This document shows positions 1 to 5,407 of a stretch of DNA of 6,524 nt, in pieces. Position 1 is the first letter of the stretch; the number at the start of each line of letters is the position of its first letter. The DNA comes from an uncultured Hyphomicrobiales bacterium (GTDB lineage Bacteria > Pseudomonadota > Alphaproteobacteria > Rhizobiales > Beijerinckiaceae). The DNA lies in the NCBI GenBank assembly GCA_903916165.1, contig CAIWVR010000489.1, positions 1 to 6,524 on the forward strand, given 5' to 3'. The notes under the pieces were generated by a model, which saw nothing but the letters and a program-made list of their open reading frames with translations, ran no database searches and had not been told where the DNA came from. The translations under genes were made by a program, and so were the position numbers.

Positions 1-120
1 ATGTACAGTCTCATTGTCACGGCAAAGATGAATGGCGTCGATCCGCAAGCCTGGCTCGCCGATGTGCTCGCGCGTATCGCCGCACACCCCGCACGTCGGC
101 TCGACGAATTGCTGCCATGA
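1..120 (+). CDS. IS66-family transposase, C-terminal fragment
   Basis: This is the last part of an IS66-type DDE transposase (TnpC), which cuts and joins element ends during transposition. The frame is open from the first base of the window, so the ATG at 1 is probably an internal Met and the gene begins upstream. The visible peptide carries the very conserved IS66 tail: an [20 protein letters not shown] segment, then an IAxHPxxRLDELLP segment. Family members usually continue with WNW after LLP. Here the bases after CCA read TGAACTGG, consistent with loss of one G, which turns the Trp codon into a TGA stop at 118-120. If that base is restored, the frame runs through W-N-W-K to a TGA at 162-164. 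The loss removes only about 15 residues, so activity may or may not be affected. The catalytic residues lie outside the window. Confidence 0.85.
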   Translation: MYSLIVTAKMNGVDPQAWLADVLARIAAHPARRLDELLP

Positions 121-221
121 ACTGGAAGCCGCAAGCCGCGACCATCTCCGCAAAAGCCGCCTGAACAGTACTGGCTACACGGCCAGCATCACGGATCAAT
201 AAGCAAATGTCACGCCTGCGG

Positions 222-245
222 CCCAGGCCGGAGGGGTACGCTTGT
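222..245 (+). repeat. Probable right terminal inverted repeat of the IS66 element
   Basis: The stretch ending GGAGGGGTACGCTT reads, on the opposite strand, AAGCGTACCCCTCC. IS66-family elements typically begin GTAAGCG, so this is where the outer end is expected, about 60-80 bp beyond the transposase stop. The last two bases differ from the usual TAC end. Either the tip has mutated or it was clipped when the neighbouring IS630 element arrived. The matching left end is outside the window. Confidence 0.5.
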
Positions 246-314
246 CGTCCTGACTCAAGGGGAATTCCCCCGGCGCGAAATTTCTGATCCCTTCGGTGGG
301 AGGAGATTCGCGCC

Positions 315-1384
315 ATGCCATCAGCCCTTCCCCTACGCACCGATTATTCCGCCACCGATTTGCGGGTTTTGGCCAAGCGGACCAAAGACAACAATCAGAG
401 CCGGCGCTTGCTGTCTCTGGCCGCGGTGCTTGACGGCATGAGCCGGACAGACGCCGCCCGCATCGGGGGTATGGATCGCCAGACACTTCGCGATTGGGTG
501 CATCGCTTCAACCAACAAGGCCCCGATGGTCTGCATGACATCCATGCTGGCGGGGTCGCGGCTCGGCTTTCGAGCGAGCGCTTGGCGGAACTCGCCGCCA
601 TCGTCGAGGCGGGGCCCGATCGCGACAAAGACGGCGTGGTTCGCTGGCGGCGCATCGATCTCAAGCGGGTGGTGAAGGAGCGCTTCGGCGTTGAGTTTTG
701 CGAACGCTATATCGGGACGATTCTGAAAAGGCTCGGGTTCTCCCACATGAGCGTGAGGCCTCTCCATCCCAAGCAGAACGGCGAGATCGTCGAGGCGTTT
801 AAAAAAACGTCGAGACTGCGTTGAATGCGCATCTGACTGGCGTGCCCGAGACGACGCCGATCGAAATCTGGTTCCAAGACGAGGCTCGGATCGGCCAGAA
901 GAACGGCGTCGTTCGACAATGGGCGAAAACCGGGACCCGGCCGCGACAACCGGCTGATCAGCGCTACGAGAACGCCTATCTGTTCGGCGCAATCTGTCCA
1001 GCGCATGGCAAAGGTGCAGCCATCGTCTCGCCCTGGGCCAACACGGAAGCGATGCAGCTGCATCTGGATGAGATATCCCGCCATGTCACGCCGGGTGCCC
1101 AAGCCGTCCTGATCATGGACCGCGCGGGATGGCACACGACCCATGTGCTCGCCATCCCCAAAAATATCACGCCGATCCTGCTGCCCTCGTATTCGCCGGA
1201 ACTGAACCCGGTCGAAAACATCTGGCAGTACATGCGCGCCAACTGGCTCTCAAATAGCGTGTTCGAAACCTATGACGATATCATCGACGCCGCATGCGCG
1301 GCCTGGAACAAGCTCATCGCCGTGCCACACCAGATCAAATCAATCGGCATGCGCGATTGGGCTCATGTGGGTCGGGGCAAATAG
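315..1384 (+). CDS. IS630-family transposase, two frames joined by a -1 shift
   Basis: This is an IS630/Tc1-mariner-like DDE transposase acting on the element's own ends. The first frame (315-824) starts at ATG 315 behind a strong GGGAGGAG ribosome site (298-305). It encodes a helix-turn-helix DNA-binding part (roughly residues 36-67) and a linker. The second frame is read to the TAG at 1382-1384 and carries the catalytic domain. Re-reading one A in the run at 801-807 joins them (about residues 164/165) into a protein of about 356 residues, normal for the family. Catalytic acidic residues of the fused protein are Asp189 (in FQDEARIG), Asp269 (in LIMDRAGWH) and Glu301 (in LNPVENIW). The join sits on seven A residues, as in IS630 members that use programmed frameshifting or transcriptional slippage, so I favour a functional shift over a random mutation. 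A simple disabling indel is the alternative. Confidence 0.85.
798..808 (+). promoter_or_regulatory. Putative -1 slippage site in the IS630 transposase
   Basis: The bases TTTAAAAAAAC hold seven consecutive A residues exactly where the two transposase frames must be joined. In the upstream frame they read TTT AAA AAA ACG, and that frame stops at 825-827. The downstream frame has a TAA at 800-802, so the switch must happen after that triplet, within the A run. It is not a textbook X-XXY-YYZ heptamer in the zero frame, so polymerase slippage on the A tract, or single-tRNA slippage on AAA, is more likely than classical tandem slippage. Confidence 0.6.
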
Positions 1385-1463
1385 CCGTTGGTATTACTGG
1401 CTGCGTGTCACGTCGACGATAGTCCGCTCATCGGCCTAAAGAGCGCCTATCAGCGCACGACGA

Positions 1464-1494
1464 AAAAATTCACTGAGTTACTCAGCCAATTTTT
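1464..1494. repeat. Palindrome copy 1, CTGAG-TTA-CTCAG core
   Basis: A hairpin centred on 1479: AAAAATT (1464-1470) pairs with AATTTTT (1488-1494), then a 2-bp mismatch, then CTGAG pairs with CTCAG around a TTA loop. The inner arm ATTCACTGAG is nearly the same as the arm of the palindrome at 1787. It ends in a T run, so it could act as a weak terminator, but the stem is AT-rich. It could also be a protein-binding site or a dispersed repeat. Confidence 0.6.
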
Positions 1495-1611
1495 CCAGAT
1501 GCCGAATAAGCTTGGGTCGGATCCAGGGGGGTCAGCGCAAGACACAACCTCATCCCGATCTCGGCCAGGATTTGAGGTGGGTCGTCGCTTCATCTCGAAA
1601 GGATTCACTGA

Positions 1612-1749
1612 GTCCGTGAGCATCTGGAAGCCGCAAAAGCCTTGATCCACAACGTCGGCCAAGGCAGGTTCCCGGACTTCACGATCCCGGGCGCAGAACG
1701 ACCACGCCCCAAAGCCAAGAAGAAAGAGATCGACTGGGATAATCTCTGA
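1612..1749 (+). pseudogene. C-terminal relic of an unrecognised protein
   Basis: The frame is open for 45 codons between a TGA at 1609-1611 and a TGA at 1747-1749, with no ATG and no plausible ribosome site. The peptide is protein-like: an amphipathic HLEAAKALIHNVGQ segment, FPDFTIPG, then a basic RPRPKAKKK stretch and an acidic EIDWDNL end. That pattern suggests the true C-terminus of a former gene whose upstream part was lost or frame-shifted. The frame opens next to ATTCACTGAG (1603-1612), a half copy of the palindrome arm found at 1468 and 1787. I do not recognise the family and assign no function. Confidence 0.35.
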
Positions 1750-1786
1750 ACAGCGCCCCATACAGGCCAGAGGTAGAATGCAGAAA

Positions 1787-1809
1787 ATTCGCTGAGCAAC
1801 TCAGCGAAT
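1787..1809. repeat. Palindrome copy 2, perfect 10-bp arms
   Basis: ATTCGCTGAG (1787-1796) and CTCAGCGAAT (1800-1809) are exact inverted copies separated by CAA. The arm differs from that of copy 1 by one base (CAC versus CGC). No T run of terminator length follows. The perfect symmetry with a 3-base loop fits either a dimeric regulator's operator or a small dispersed palindromic repeat. Confidence 0.65.
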
Positions 1810-2128
1810 CTTTCCCTTGTGCCCCTGAAGCTGGCGAAACCTGAGACCTTGCGATGACGCAGGACGCCGCACAAGCGAAGGCCGACTTCAAAGATGGCGA
1901 ATAGCGCAAAATGATCTCAAGGAATTCAAGGGGATATTTCACGAATCGGCTCAATTTGTCAGATCGATGTGTAATGACGCATATCGCATTAGGGGTGAGA
2001 ACGCGGCAGGGAATTTCTGATGCGCCAAGCCTTTAAAAAATTTCAGGATCCCTTAATGAGCCTGAGTTTCACGGCCACTTAGCGAACTGGACTGGCTCCT
2101 CCAAGCAAGATCTCACTCAGTCGATTAG

Positions 2129-2147
2129 CCGCGCGGAGCGCGGTTTT
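2129..2147 (+). terminator. Rho-independent terminator-like hairpin
   Basis: CCGCGC (2129-2134) and GCGCGG (2138-2143) form a 6-bp all-GC stem with a GGA loop, followed directly by TTTT (2144-2147). This is the usual form of an intrinsic terminator reading rightwards. No gene ends just upstream on the plus strand, so it either belonged to a lost gene or ends an unannotated short transcript. Confidence 0.5.
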
Positions 2148-2203
2148 CCCACGAGCGCTCTGCGAGCGCGATCTTCAGGGATCTCAGAGTGATTGATCCC
2201 GGA

Positions 2204-2255
2204 TTTTCCGTCCTAAAACATTCCCTATATATATGGATAGTTTAGGGACGGAAAA
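2204..2255. repeat. Inner inverted repeat with an AT-rich centre
   Basis: TTTTCCGTCCTAAA (2204-2217) and TTTAGGGACGGAAAA (2241-2255) are inverted copies differing by one extra G in the right arm. They enclose a 23-base centre containing CCCTATATATATGG. Fourteen pairs with a single bulge is more than expected by chance in so short a span. Possible roles are the paired ends of a miniature element, a regulator's binding site, or a structured transcript. Confidence 0.6.
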
Positions 2256-2325
2256 CTCTTCTCGATACGATAGCATTACAAACCGACTGAGTGATATTTT
2301 CGTCCGCGCGTGCCAGTCCAACACA

Positions 2326-2347
2326 GCCGCGCGCCCCGCGCAGCGGC
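2326..2347 (-). terminator. GC-rich hairpin downstream of the cupin gene
   Basis: GCCGC (2326-2330) pairs with GCGGC (2343-2347), and GCGC (2331-2334) with GCGC (2338-2341), leaving a CCC loop and one bulged A. It lies about 30-50 bp past the cupin stop in the direction of transcription and could end the GST-cupin transcript. No T run follows on the minus strand, so it is not a classical intrinsic terminator. Confidence 0.3.
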
Positions 2348-2377
2348 ATAGATTTTCTCAAACGGCTTACGTGTCCC

Positions 2378-2803
2378 TCAGGCCCAGGGTGCCGGCGCCG
2401 GGGGATCGAAGCCGGGGCCTGCAACATCCTCGGTGCCGAAGTCGGCGGGGGAGACGATCTCCATATATTCCATGTCGGGCGAGTAATCGTAGAGATAGTG
2501 CACGATGCCGGGGCGCTGGTGCACGCAGTCGCCGGCCTCCACCAGCACGTGCTCGCCATCGTAGATAAATTTTGCCCAGCCTTTCATCATGTAGACGATC
2601 TGGAAATCAGCGACGTGAATGTGCCAACCGGTGCCTTTTTCAGGCGGCAGGTTAGCCTTCACCAGATGCGCGATCACCTTACCATGCGTCGCGTCCCTGA
2701 TTCCGAGATCCTTGTAGAGGAAGAAATCGCGCAAGCCTTCGCCGCGCCATTGCGTATCGCCGGGTTTGACATGCGTAAACTTGGTCGCGGTCTTGTCGAG
2801 CAT
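2378..2803 (-). CDS. Small single-domain cupin protein
   Basis: A 141-residue cytoplasmic protein with one conserved beta-barrel cupin domain (about residues 40-120). Cupin motif 1 is GTGWHIHVADFQIVYMMKG: His61 and His63 match metal ligands, but the position normally Glu is Gln68. Motif 2 is GDCVHQRPGIVH, with His102 as the remaining ligand. The metal centre is therefore probably three His plus a Gln. The substrate cannot be told from sequence; small cupins include dioxygenases, isomerases and ligand sensors. The tail (about residues 121-141) is rich in Pro and Ala. The ATG at 2801-2803 is supported by AAAGGAGA (2811-2818) at good spacing. That site lies in the 19-bp gap after the GST-like gene, so the two are probably co-transcribed. 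Confidence 0.85.
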   Translation of the reverse strand: MLDKTATKFTHVKPGDTQWRGEGLRDFFLYKDLGIRDATHGKVIAHLVKANLPPEKGTGWHIHVADFQIVYMMKGWAKFIYDGEHVLVEAGDCVHQRPGIVHYLYDYSPDMEYMEIVSPADFGTEDVAGPGFDPPAPAPWA

Positions 2804-2810
2804 GTTCGCA

Positions 2811-2818
2811 TCTCCTTT
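2811..2818 (-). promoter_or_regulatory. Ribosome binding site of the cupin gene
   Basis: Read on the minus strand this is AAAGGAGA, seven bases before the ATG. It fixes the cupin start and lies within the short gap after the upstream gene's stop, as expected for independent translation within one operon. Confidence 0.7.
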
Positions 2819-2822
2819 TGTA

Positions 2823-3476
2823 TCAGAATTCGACTTCCAGTTCCTCGATCTCTTCCCTCTCGAGCTTGGCGGCCTCGATCCATTCCATCACGAACGGATG
2901 TTCGAGAACGCGCTTGGCATAAGCCGCGCAGACAGGATCGAGTTTCACATCATAGGTCTGGAAGCGCGTGGCGACGGGCGCATACATGGCATCGGCGACC
3001 GAGAATTCGCCAAACAGCCAAGGCCCGCCATAGGCCCCCTGGCATTCGCGCCAGATCGAGGTGATGCGCTCAATATCCGACTGCGCCTTCGACCAGATCT
3101 TGAAATCCTTGAAATGGCCTTTCAGATTCATCGGCAGCGCCGAGCGCAGCGATACGAAGCCGGAATGCATTTCGCCGCAGATCGAACGACAATGCGCGCG
3201 TTGTGCCCTGTCCTTGGGCAAGAGGCCTTTTTTTGGAGCGATCTCGTTGAGAAACTCCCCGATGGCCAGCGTGTCCCAGACACGAATGCCGTCATAGGTG
3301 AGGCACGGCACGAGGATCGAGGGCGACAGCAGGAGGATCTCGGCGCGTGCCGCCGTATCTTCAGGCGGAACAATGATTTCCGAGAATTTGATGCCTGACA
3401 TGCGGGCCATCAGCCAGGCCCGGAATGACCATGAGGAATAATTCTTGCTGCTCAAGGACAGGGTCGCGGTCGCCAT
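2823..3476 (-). CDS. Glutathione S-transferase family protein
   Basis: A 217-residue soluble protein of usual GST length. The N-terminal thioredoxin-fold half (about 1-80) has an S-K-N-Y-S-S-W-S-F-R-A-W start typical of bacterial GSTs, in which a Ser near residues 14-17 is the likely glutathione-activating residue. LVPCL supplies the cis-proline (Pro57), and WDTLAIGEFLNE (about 67-78) is the glutathione gamma-glutamyl binding region, with Asp-Thr in place of the common Glu/Asp-Ser. The helical C-terminal half contains FGEFSVADAMYAPV with the SxxD capping box (Ser159, Asp162). The tail is strongly acidic. GSTs of this kind conjugate or isomerise small electrophiles; the substrate here is unknown. 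It is the first gene of a likely operon with the cupin, divergent from phaZ across about 100 bp. No strong ribosome site precedes ATG 3474-3476, so the start is less certain than the fold. Confidence 0.88.
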   Translation of the reverse strand: MATATLSLSSKNYSSWSFRAWLMARMSGIKFSEIIVPPEDTAARAEILLLSPSILVPCLTYDGIRVWDTLAIGEFLNEIAPKKGLLPKDRAQRAHCRSICGEMHSGFVSLRSALPMNLKGHFKDFKIWSKAQSDIERITSIWRECQGAYGGPWLFGEFSVADAMYAPVATRFQTYDVKLDPVCAAYAKRVLEHPFVMEWIEAAKLEREEIEELEVEF

Positions 3477-3579
3477 ATTCGGGCCTGCTGGTTGGACGTT
3501 TCCAGAGCATTAGCAACCGCCATGCCAGTGGCACAGGCGTTGCTTTATCAAATCTGACGCAGAGACTTGGCCGGTGGGA

Positions 3580-4794
3580 ATGATTTATTCAACGTATCAG
3601 GCATTCGCGGACGTCCACGATCCGCTCCGCGATCTTGCCACAAACATGCGGCGGGTCCTGGGAGAGTGGACGCTGGGCGACCTTGCCTCGCCTTTGCGCA
3701 CCATGGCGGCCTATTACGAGGTGACGGCGCTGGCGGGCTTTACGCATGTCCGACCTGACTTCGATATCACCCATGTCGCGAACAACGGCATCGAGACACC
3801 GGTGCATGAGGAGATCATCCTCGATCTGCCGTTCGGATCGTTGACGCACTTCCGCAAGGCGGGCACCAAGGTCGAGCCGAAGGTGTTGCTCATCGCGCCG
3901 ATGTCGGGCCATTTTGCAACGCTGCTGCGCGGCACAGTCATCACCATGCTGCGCGACTTCGACGTCTATATCTCCGACTGGAAGAATGCGCGCGACATTC
4001 CGGTTGCTGCGGGCATATTCGGGCTAGAGGACTTCACGCAATATATCATCGATTTCCTGCACGCTCTGGGGCCGCAGGCGCATCTCGTTGCCGTATGCCA
4101 GCCGACAGTCTCGGCGCTGGCGGCCACCGCCCTCATGGCCGCGCGCAAGGATCCGGACCAGCCGGCGAGCCTCACGCTGATGGCAGGCCCTATCGACGTG
4201 CGCGTATCGCCGACCAAGGTAAACGACCTCGCCAACGACAAATCCCTTGATTGGTTCGAAAGCAAGATGATCGCAAAAGTCCCGCCGGGCCAGCACGGAG
4301 CCGGGCGGCGTGTCTATCCGGGGTTCATCCAGCTGGCGGCTTTCATGAGCATGAATGCGCAGCGTCACACAAAATCCTTCCGCGATCTCTTCGATCACCG
4401 CGTCAAGGGCGAGCATGACAAGGCGGACGCCATCCGCAACTTCTATGAGGAATATTTCGCGATCATGGACCTGCCAGCGGATTTCTATCTCGAAACCATC
4501 CGCGATGTCTTCCAGTCACCTAAGCTGGCGAAAGGCGATATGACCTTCAAGGGTGAAAAAGTCGATCCGGGGCTGATCCGGAGGACCTTCCTGCTGACCG
4601 TCGAAGGCGAGAAAGACGACATCTGCGCAGTCGGCCAGACGCTCGTCGCCCAGGATCTCTGCTCGGGCCTGCGCCCTTATATGAAATCGCATCACATGCA
4701 GCCGGGCGTCGGCCATTACGGCGTCTTCAACGGCCGCAAATGGGACGGACAGATCTATCCAGTTGTCCGCAACCACATCATTTCGAGTATGTGA
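3580..4794 (+). CDS. phaZ: Intracellular polyhydroxybutyrate depolymerase
   Basis: A 404-residue alpha/beta-hydrolase that breaks down stored poly(3-hydroxybutyrate) at the granule surface in the cytoplasm; the Ralstonia PhaZ1 relative releases the monomer as 3-hydroxybutyryl-CoA. There is no signal peptide, as expected for the intracellular type. The nucleophile is Cys173 in V-C-Q-P-T-V-S, replacing Ser of the lipase box. Asp346 (in EGEKDD) and His379 (in GVGHYGVFNG) complete the triad, at spacings matching Cys183/Asp355/His388 of the Ralstonia enzyme. The C-terminal third matches the PHB depolymerase C-terminal domain, so the gene looks complete. I chose ATG 3580 because family members begin MxY; an in-frame GTG at 3574 would add two residues, and no ribosome site decides between them. 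No phaC, phaP or phaR lies in the window. Transcription presumably starts in the 97-103 bp shared with the divergent GST gene, but I see no clear promoter boxes. Confidence 0.93.
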   Translation: MIYSTYQAFADVHDPLRDLATNMRRVLGEWTLGDLASPLRTMAAYYEVTALAGFTHVRPDFDITHVANNGIETPVHEEIILDLPFGSLTHFRKAGTKVEPKVLLIAPMSGHFATLLRGTVITMLRDFDVYISDWKNARDIPVAAGIFGLEDFTQYIIDFLHALGPQAHLVAVCQPTVSALAATALMAARKDPDQPASLTLMAGPIDVRVSPTKVNDLANDKSLDWFESKMIAKVPPGQHGAGRRVYPGFIQLAAFMSMNAQRHTKSFRDLFDHRVKGEHDKADAIRNFYEEYFAIMDLPADFYLETIRDVFQSPKLAKGDMTFKGEKVDPGLIRRTFLLTVEGEKDDICAVGQTLVAQDLCSGLRPYMKSHHMQPGVGHYGVFNGRKWDGQIYPVVRNHIISSM

Positions 4795-4809
4795 GCGCCT
4801 TGAGGGCGC
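4795..4809 (+). terminator. Hairpin directly after phaZ
   Basis: GCGCC (4795-4799) and GGCGC (4805-4809) form a stem with a TTGAG loop, starting at the base after the phaZ stop. No T run follows, so termination here would be weak or need Rho. Confidence 0.3.
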
Positions 4810-4872
4810 GGCCAGTGATCCAACAAATAGGGTCCACGTCAAACGGACACCAACGACATATCAGGTGGAGCA

Positions 4873-5124
4873 ATGCTAGATAACCAAACTGCGCCGAAGA
4901 AGCTTGACCAAGCTGGCCGCAGACCTCTTCCTTGACTGATCTTCAGCTCTCGATGGCTGCAGCTGCCTCTTTACCTCGGGCTCATTATCGCGCAATGCGT
5001 GTTCGTGTTTCTCTTCCAAAAGGAACTGGCGCAGCGCTTGGGCATCACCATGGATTTAGGCAGCGTCGTTATCGCTGTGTCGCGCCGCCAAGGCCCCGGG
5101 GAAGCCGACCAATCCACCCGGTAA
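4873..5124 (+). pseudogene. UPF0114/TIGR00645-like membrane protein remnant with in-frame TGA
   Basis: Starting at ATG 4873 behind AGGTGGAG (4863-4870), the frame encodes 20 hydrophilic residues, a TGA at 4933-4935, then continues in the same frame to a TAA at 5122-5124. Just past the TGA it reads LIFSSRWLQLPLYLGLIIAQ and CVFVFLFQKEL, very like the first membrane helix of TIGR00645/UPF0114 inner-membrane proteins, where the residue before LIF is often Arg (CGA to TGA is one change). After the helix the similarity fades, and the frame ends 83 codons in, about half the usual length of roughly 170. This is best read as a gene broken by a stop and by deletion. The function of intact UPF0114 proteins is poorly known. 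The family call rests on motif recollection only. Confidence 0.55.
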
Positions 5125-5314
5125 GCGGTCGCGATTCCGCACCTACCCCGCTCGGGAACCCTTAATTGGTGAAAAAAGATCCGCATCATCTGAGGAAGAT
5201 TTTTGGCCTGCGATCATTGCGGCGTATCAACAAAGGAATTCGAATGCATGGCGATATGGCCTGAAGGCCGCGAACGATCACACATATTGCCGGCTCCTGT
5301 CGTTCCGAAATTGA
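5060..5314 (+). other. Start-less open frame, possible gene relic
   Basis: A frame different from that of the UPF0114-like remnant stays open from a TAG at 5057-5059 to a TGA at 5312-5314, with no ATG, GTG or TTG start. Its second half is protein-like in composition, for example SSEEDFWPAIIAAYQQRNS (about 5186-5242) and NAWRYGLKAANDH (5243-5281). It could be the end of a lost gene. The rest of the gap up to 5407 shows nothing I recognise. Open frames of this length can arise by chance in GC-rich DNA. Confidence 0.2.
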
Positions 5315-5407
5315 TATCACGAAGCTGCCGTCCTGACGAAATCGCGAGGGGAAATGAAAGTGAAGCTTGGTTTAGCTGGAATATAGTTCTCCAAGAAAGG
5401 CAGTCAC

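Larger units (their letters stand above)
246..1400 (+). mobile_element. IS630-family insertion sequence, ends unresolved
   Basis: The element is defined by its transposase (315-1384). It begins immediately beyond the IS66 end, so the two elements abut or one inserted into the tip of the other. IS630 elements insert at TA and duplicate it, but I could not match a left and a right terminal repeat: the sequence after the stop contains GTTGGTATTAC (1387-1397) with no inverted partner upstream of the gene. A perfect 12-bp palindrome GGGGAATTCCCC at 259-270 sits in the leader. The left end may be damaged. The boundaries given here are approximate. Confidence 0.55.
2110..2297. repeat. Outer inverted repeat bounding a 188-bp segment
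   Basis: The 17 bases at 2110-2126 (core TCACTCAGTCG, 2113-2123) recur inverted at 2281-2297 (core CGACTGAGTGA, 2284-2294), with 15 of 17 positions pairing. Inside lie a terminator-like hairpin, a GCGCTC/GAGCGC stem (2155-2160 with 2164-2169), a GGGATC/GATCCC pair and a long inner inverted repeat. This has the shape of a miniature non-autonomous element, but I see no target-site duplication. The two arms could instead be two binding sites. Confidence 0.45.
1385..2377. other. Gene-poor stretch with relics and palindromes
   Basis: About 990 bp without a credible intact gene on either strand. Open frames here are short, lack convincing ribosome sites and resemble nothing I recognise. The stretch does contain a 45-codon relic ending at 1749, palindromes at 1464-1494 and 1787-1809, a terminator-like hairpin at 2129-2147 and nested inverted repeats between 2110 and 2297. 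Lying between an IS630 element and a metabolic operon, it looks like a landing zone for mobile DNA in which old genes have decayed. Confidence 0.6.

Noticed and set aside
278..287. AATTTCTGAT shared between the IS630 leader and about 2012-2021
   Set aside because: A 10-bp direct match without extension is within chance expectation for this length and does not define an element end.
1388..1645. 85-codon plus-strand open frame after the IS630 transposase
   Set aside because: It starts at TTG without a ribosome site, runs through a palindrome, and its composition looks random.
1854..1904. 16-codon ATG frame MTQDAAQAKADFKDGE
   Set aside because: It is too short, has no convincing ribosome site and no supporting context.
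2291..3398. Long plus-strand open frames opposite the cupin and GST genes
   Set aside because: They are antisense shadows of GC-rich genes on the minus strand, which have clear family motifs.
4933..4935. TGA read as selenocysteine or another recoding event
   Set aside because: UPF0114 proteins are not known selenoproteins, no suitable stem-loop is evident after the codon, and the rest of the gene is truncated.
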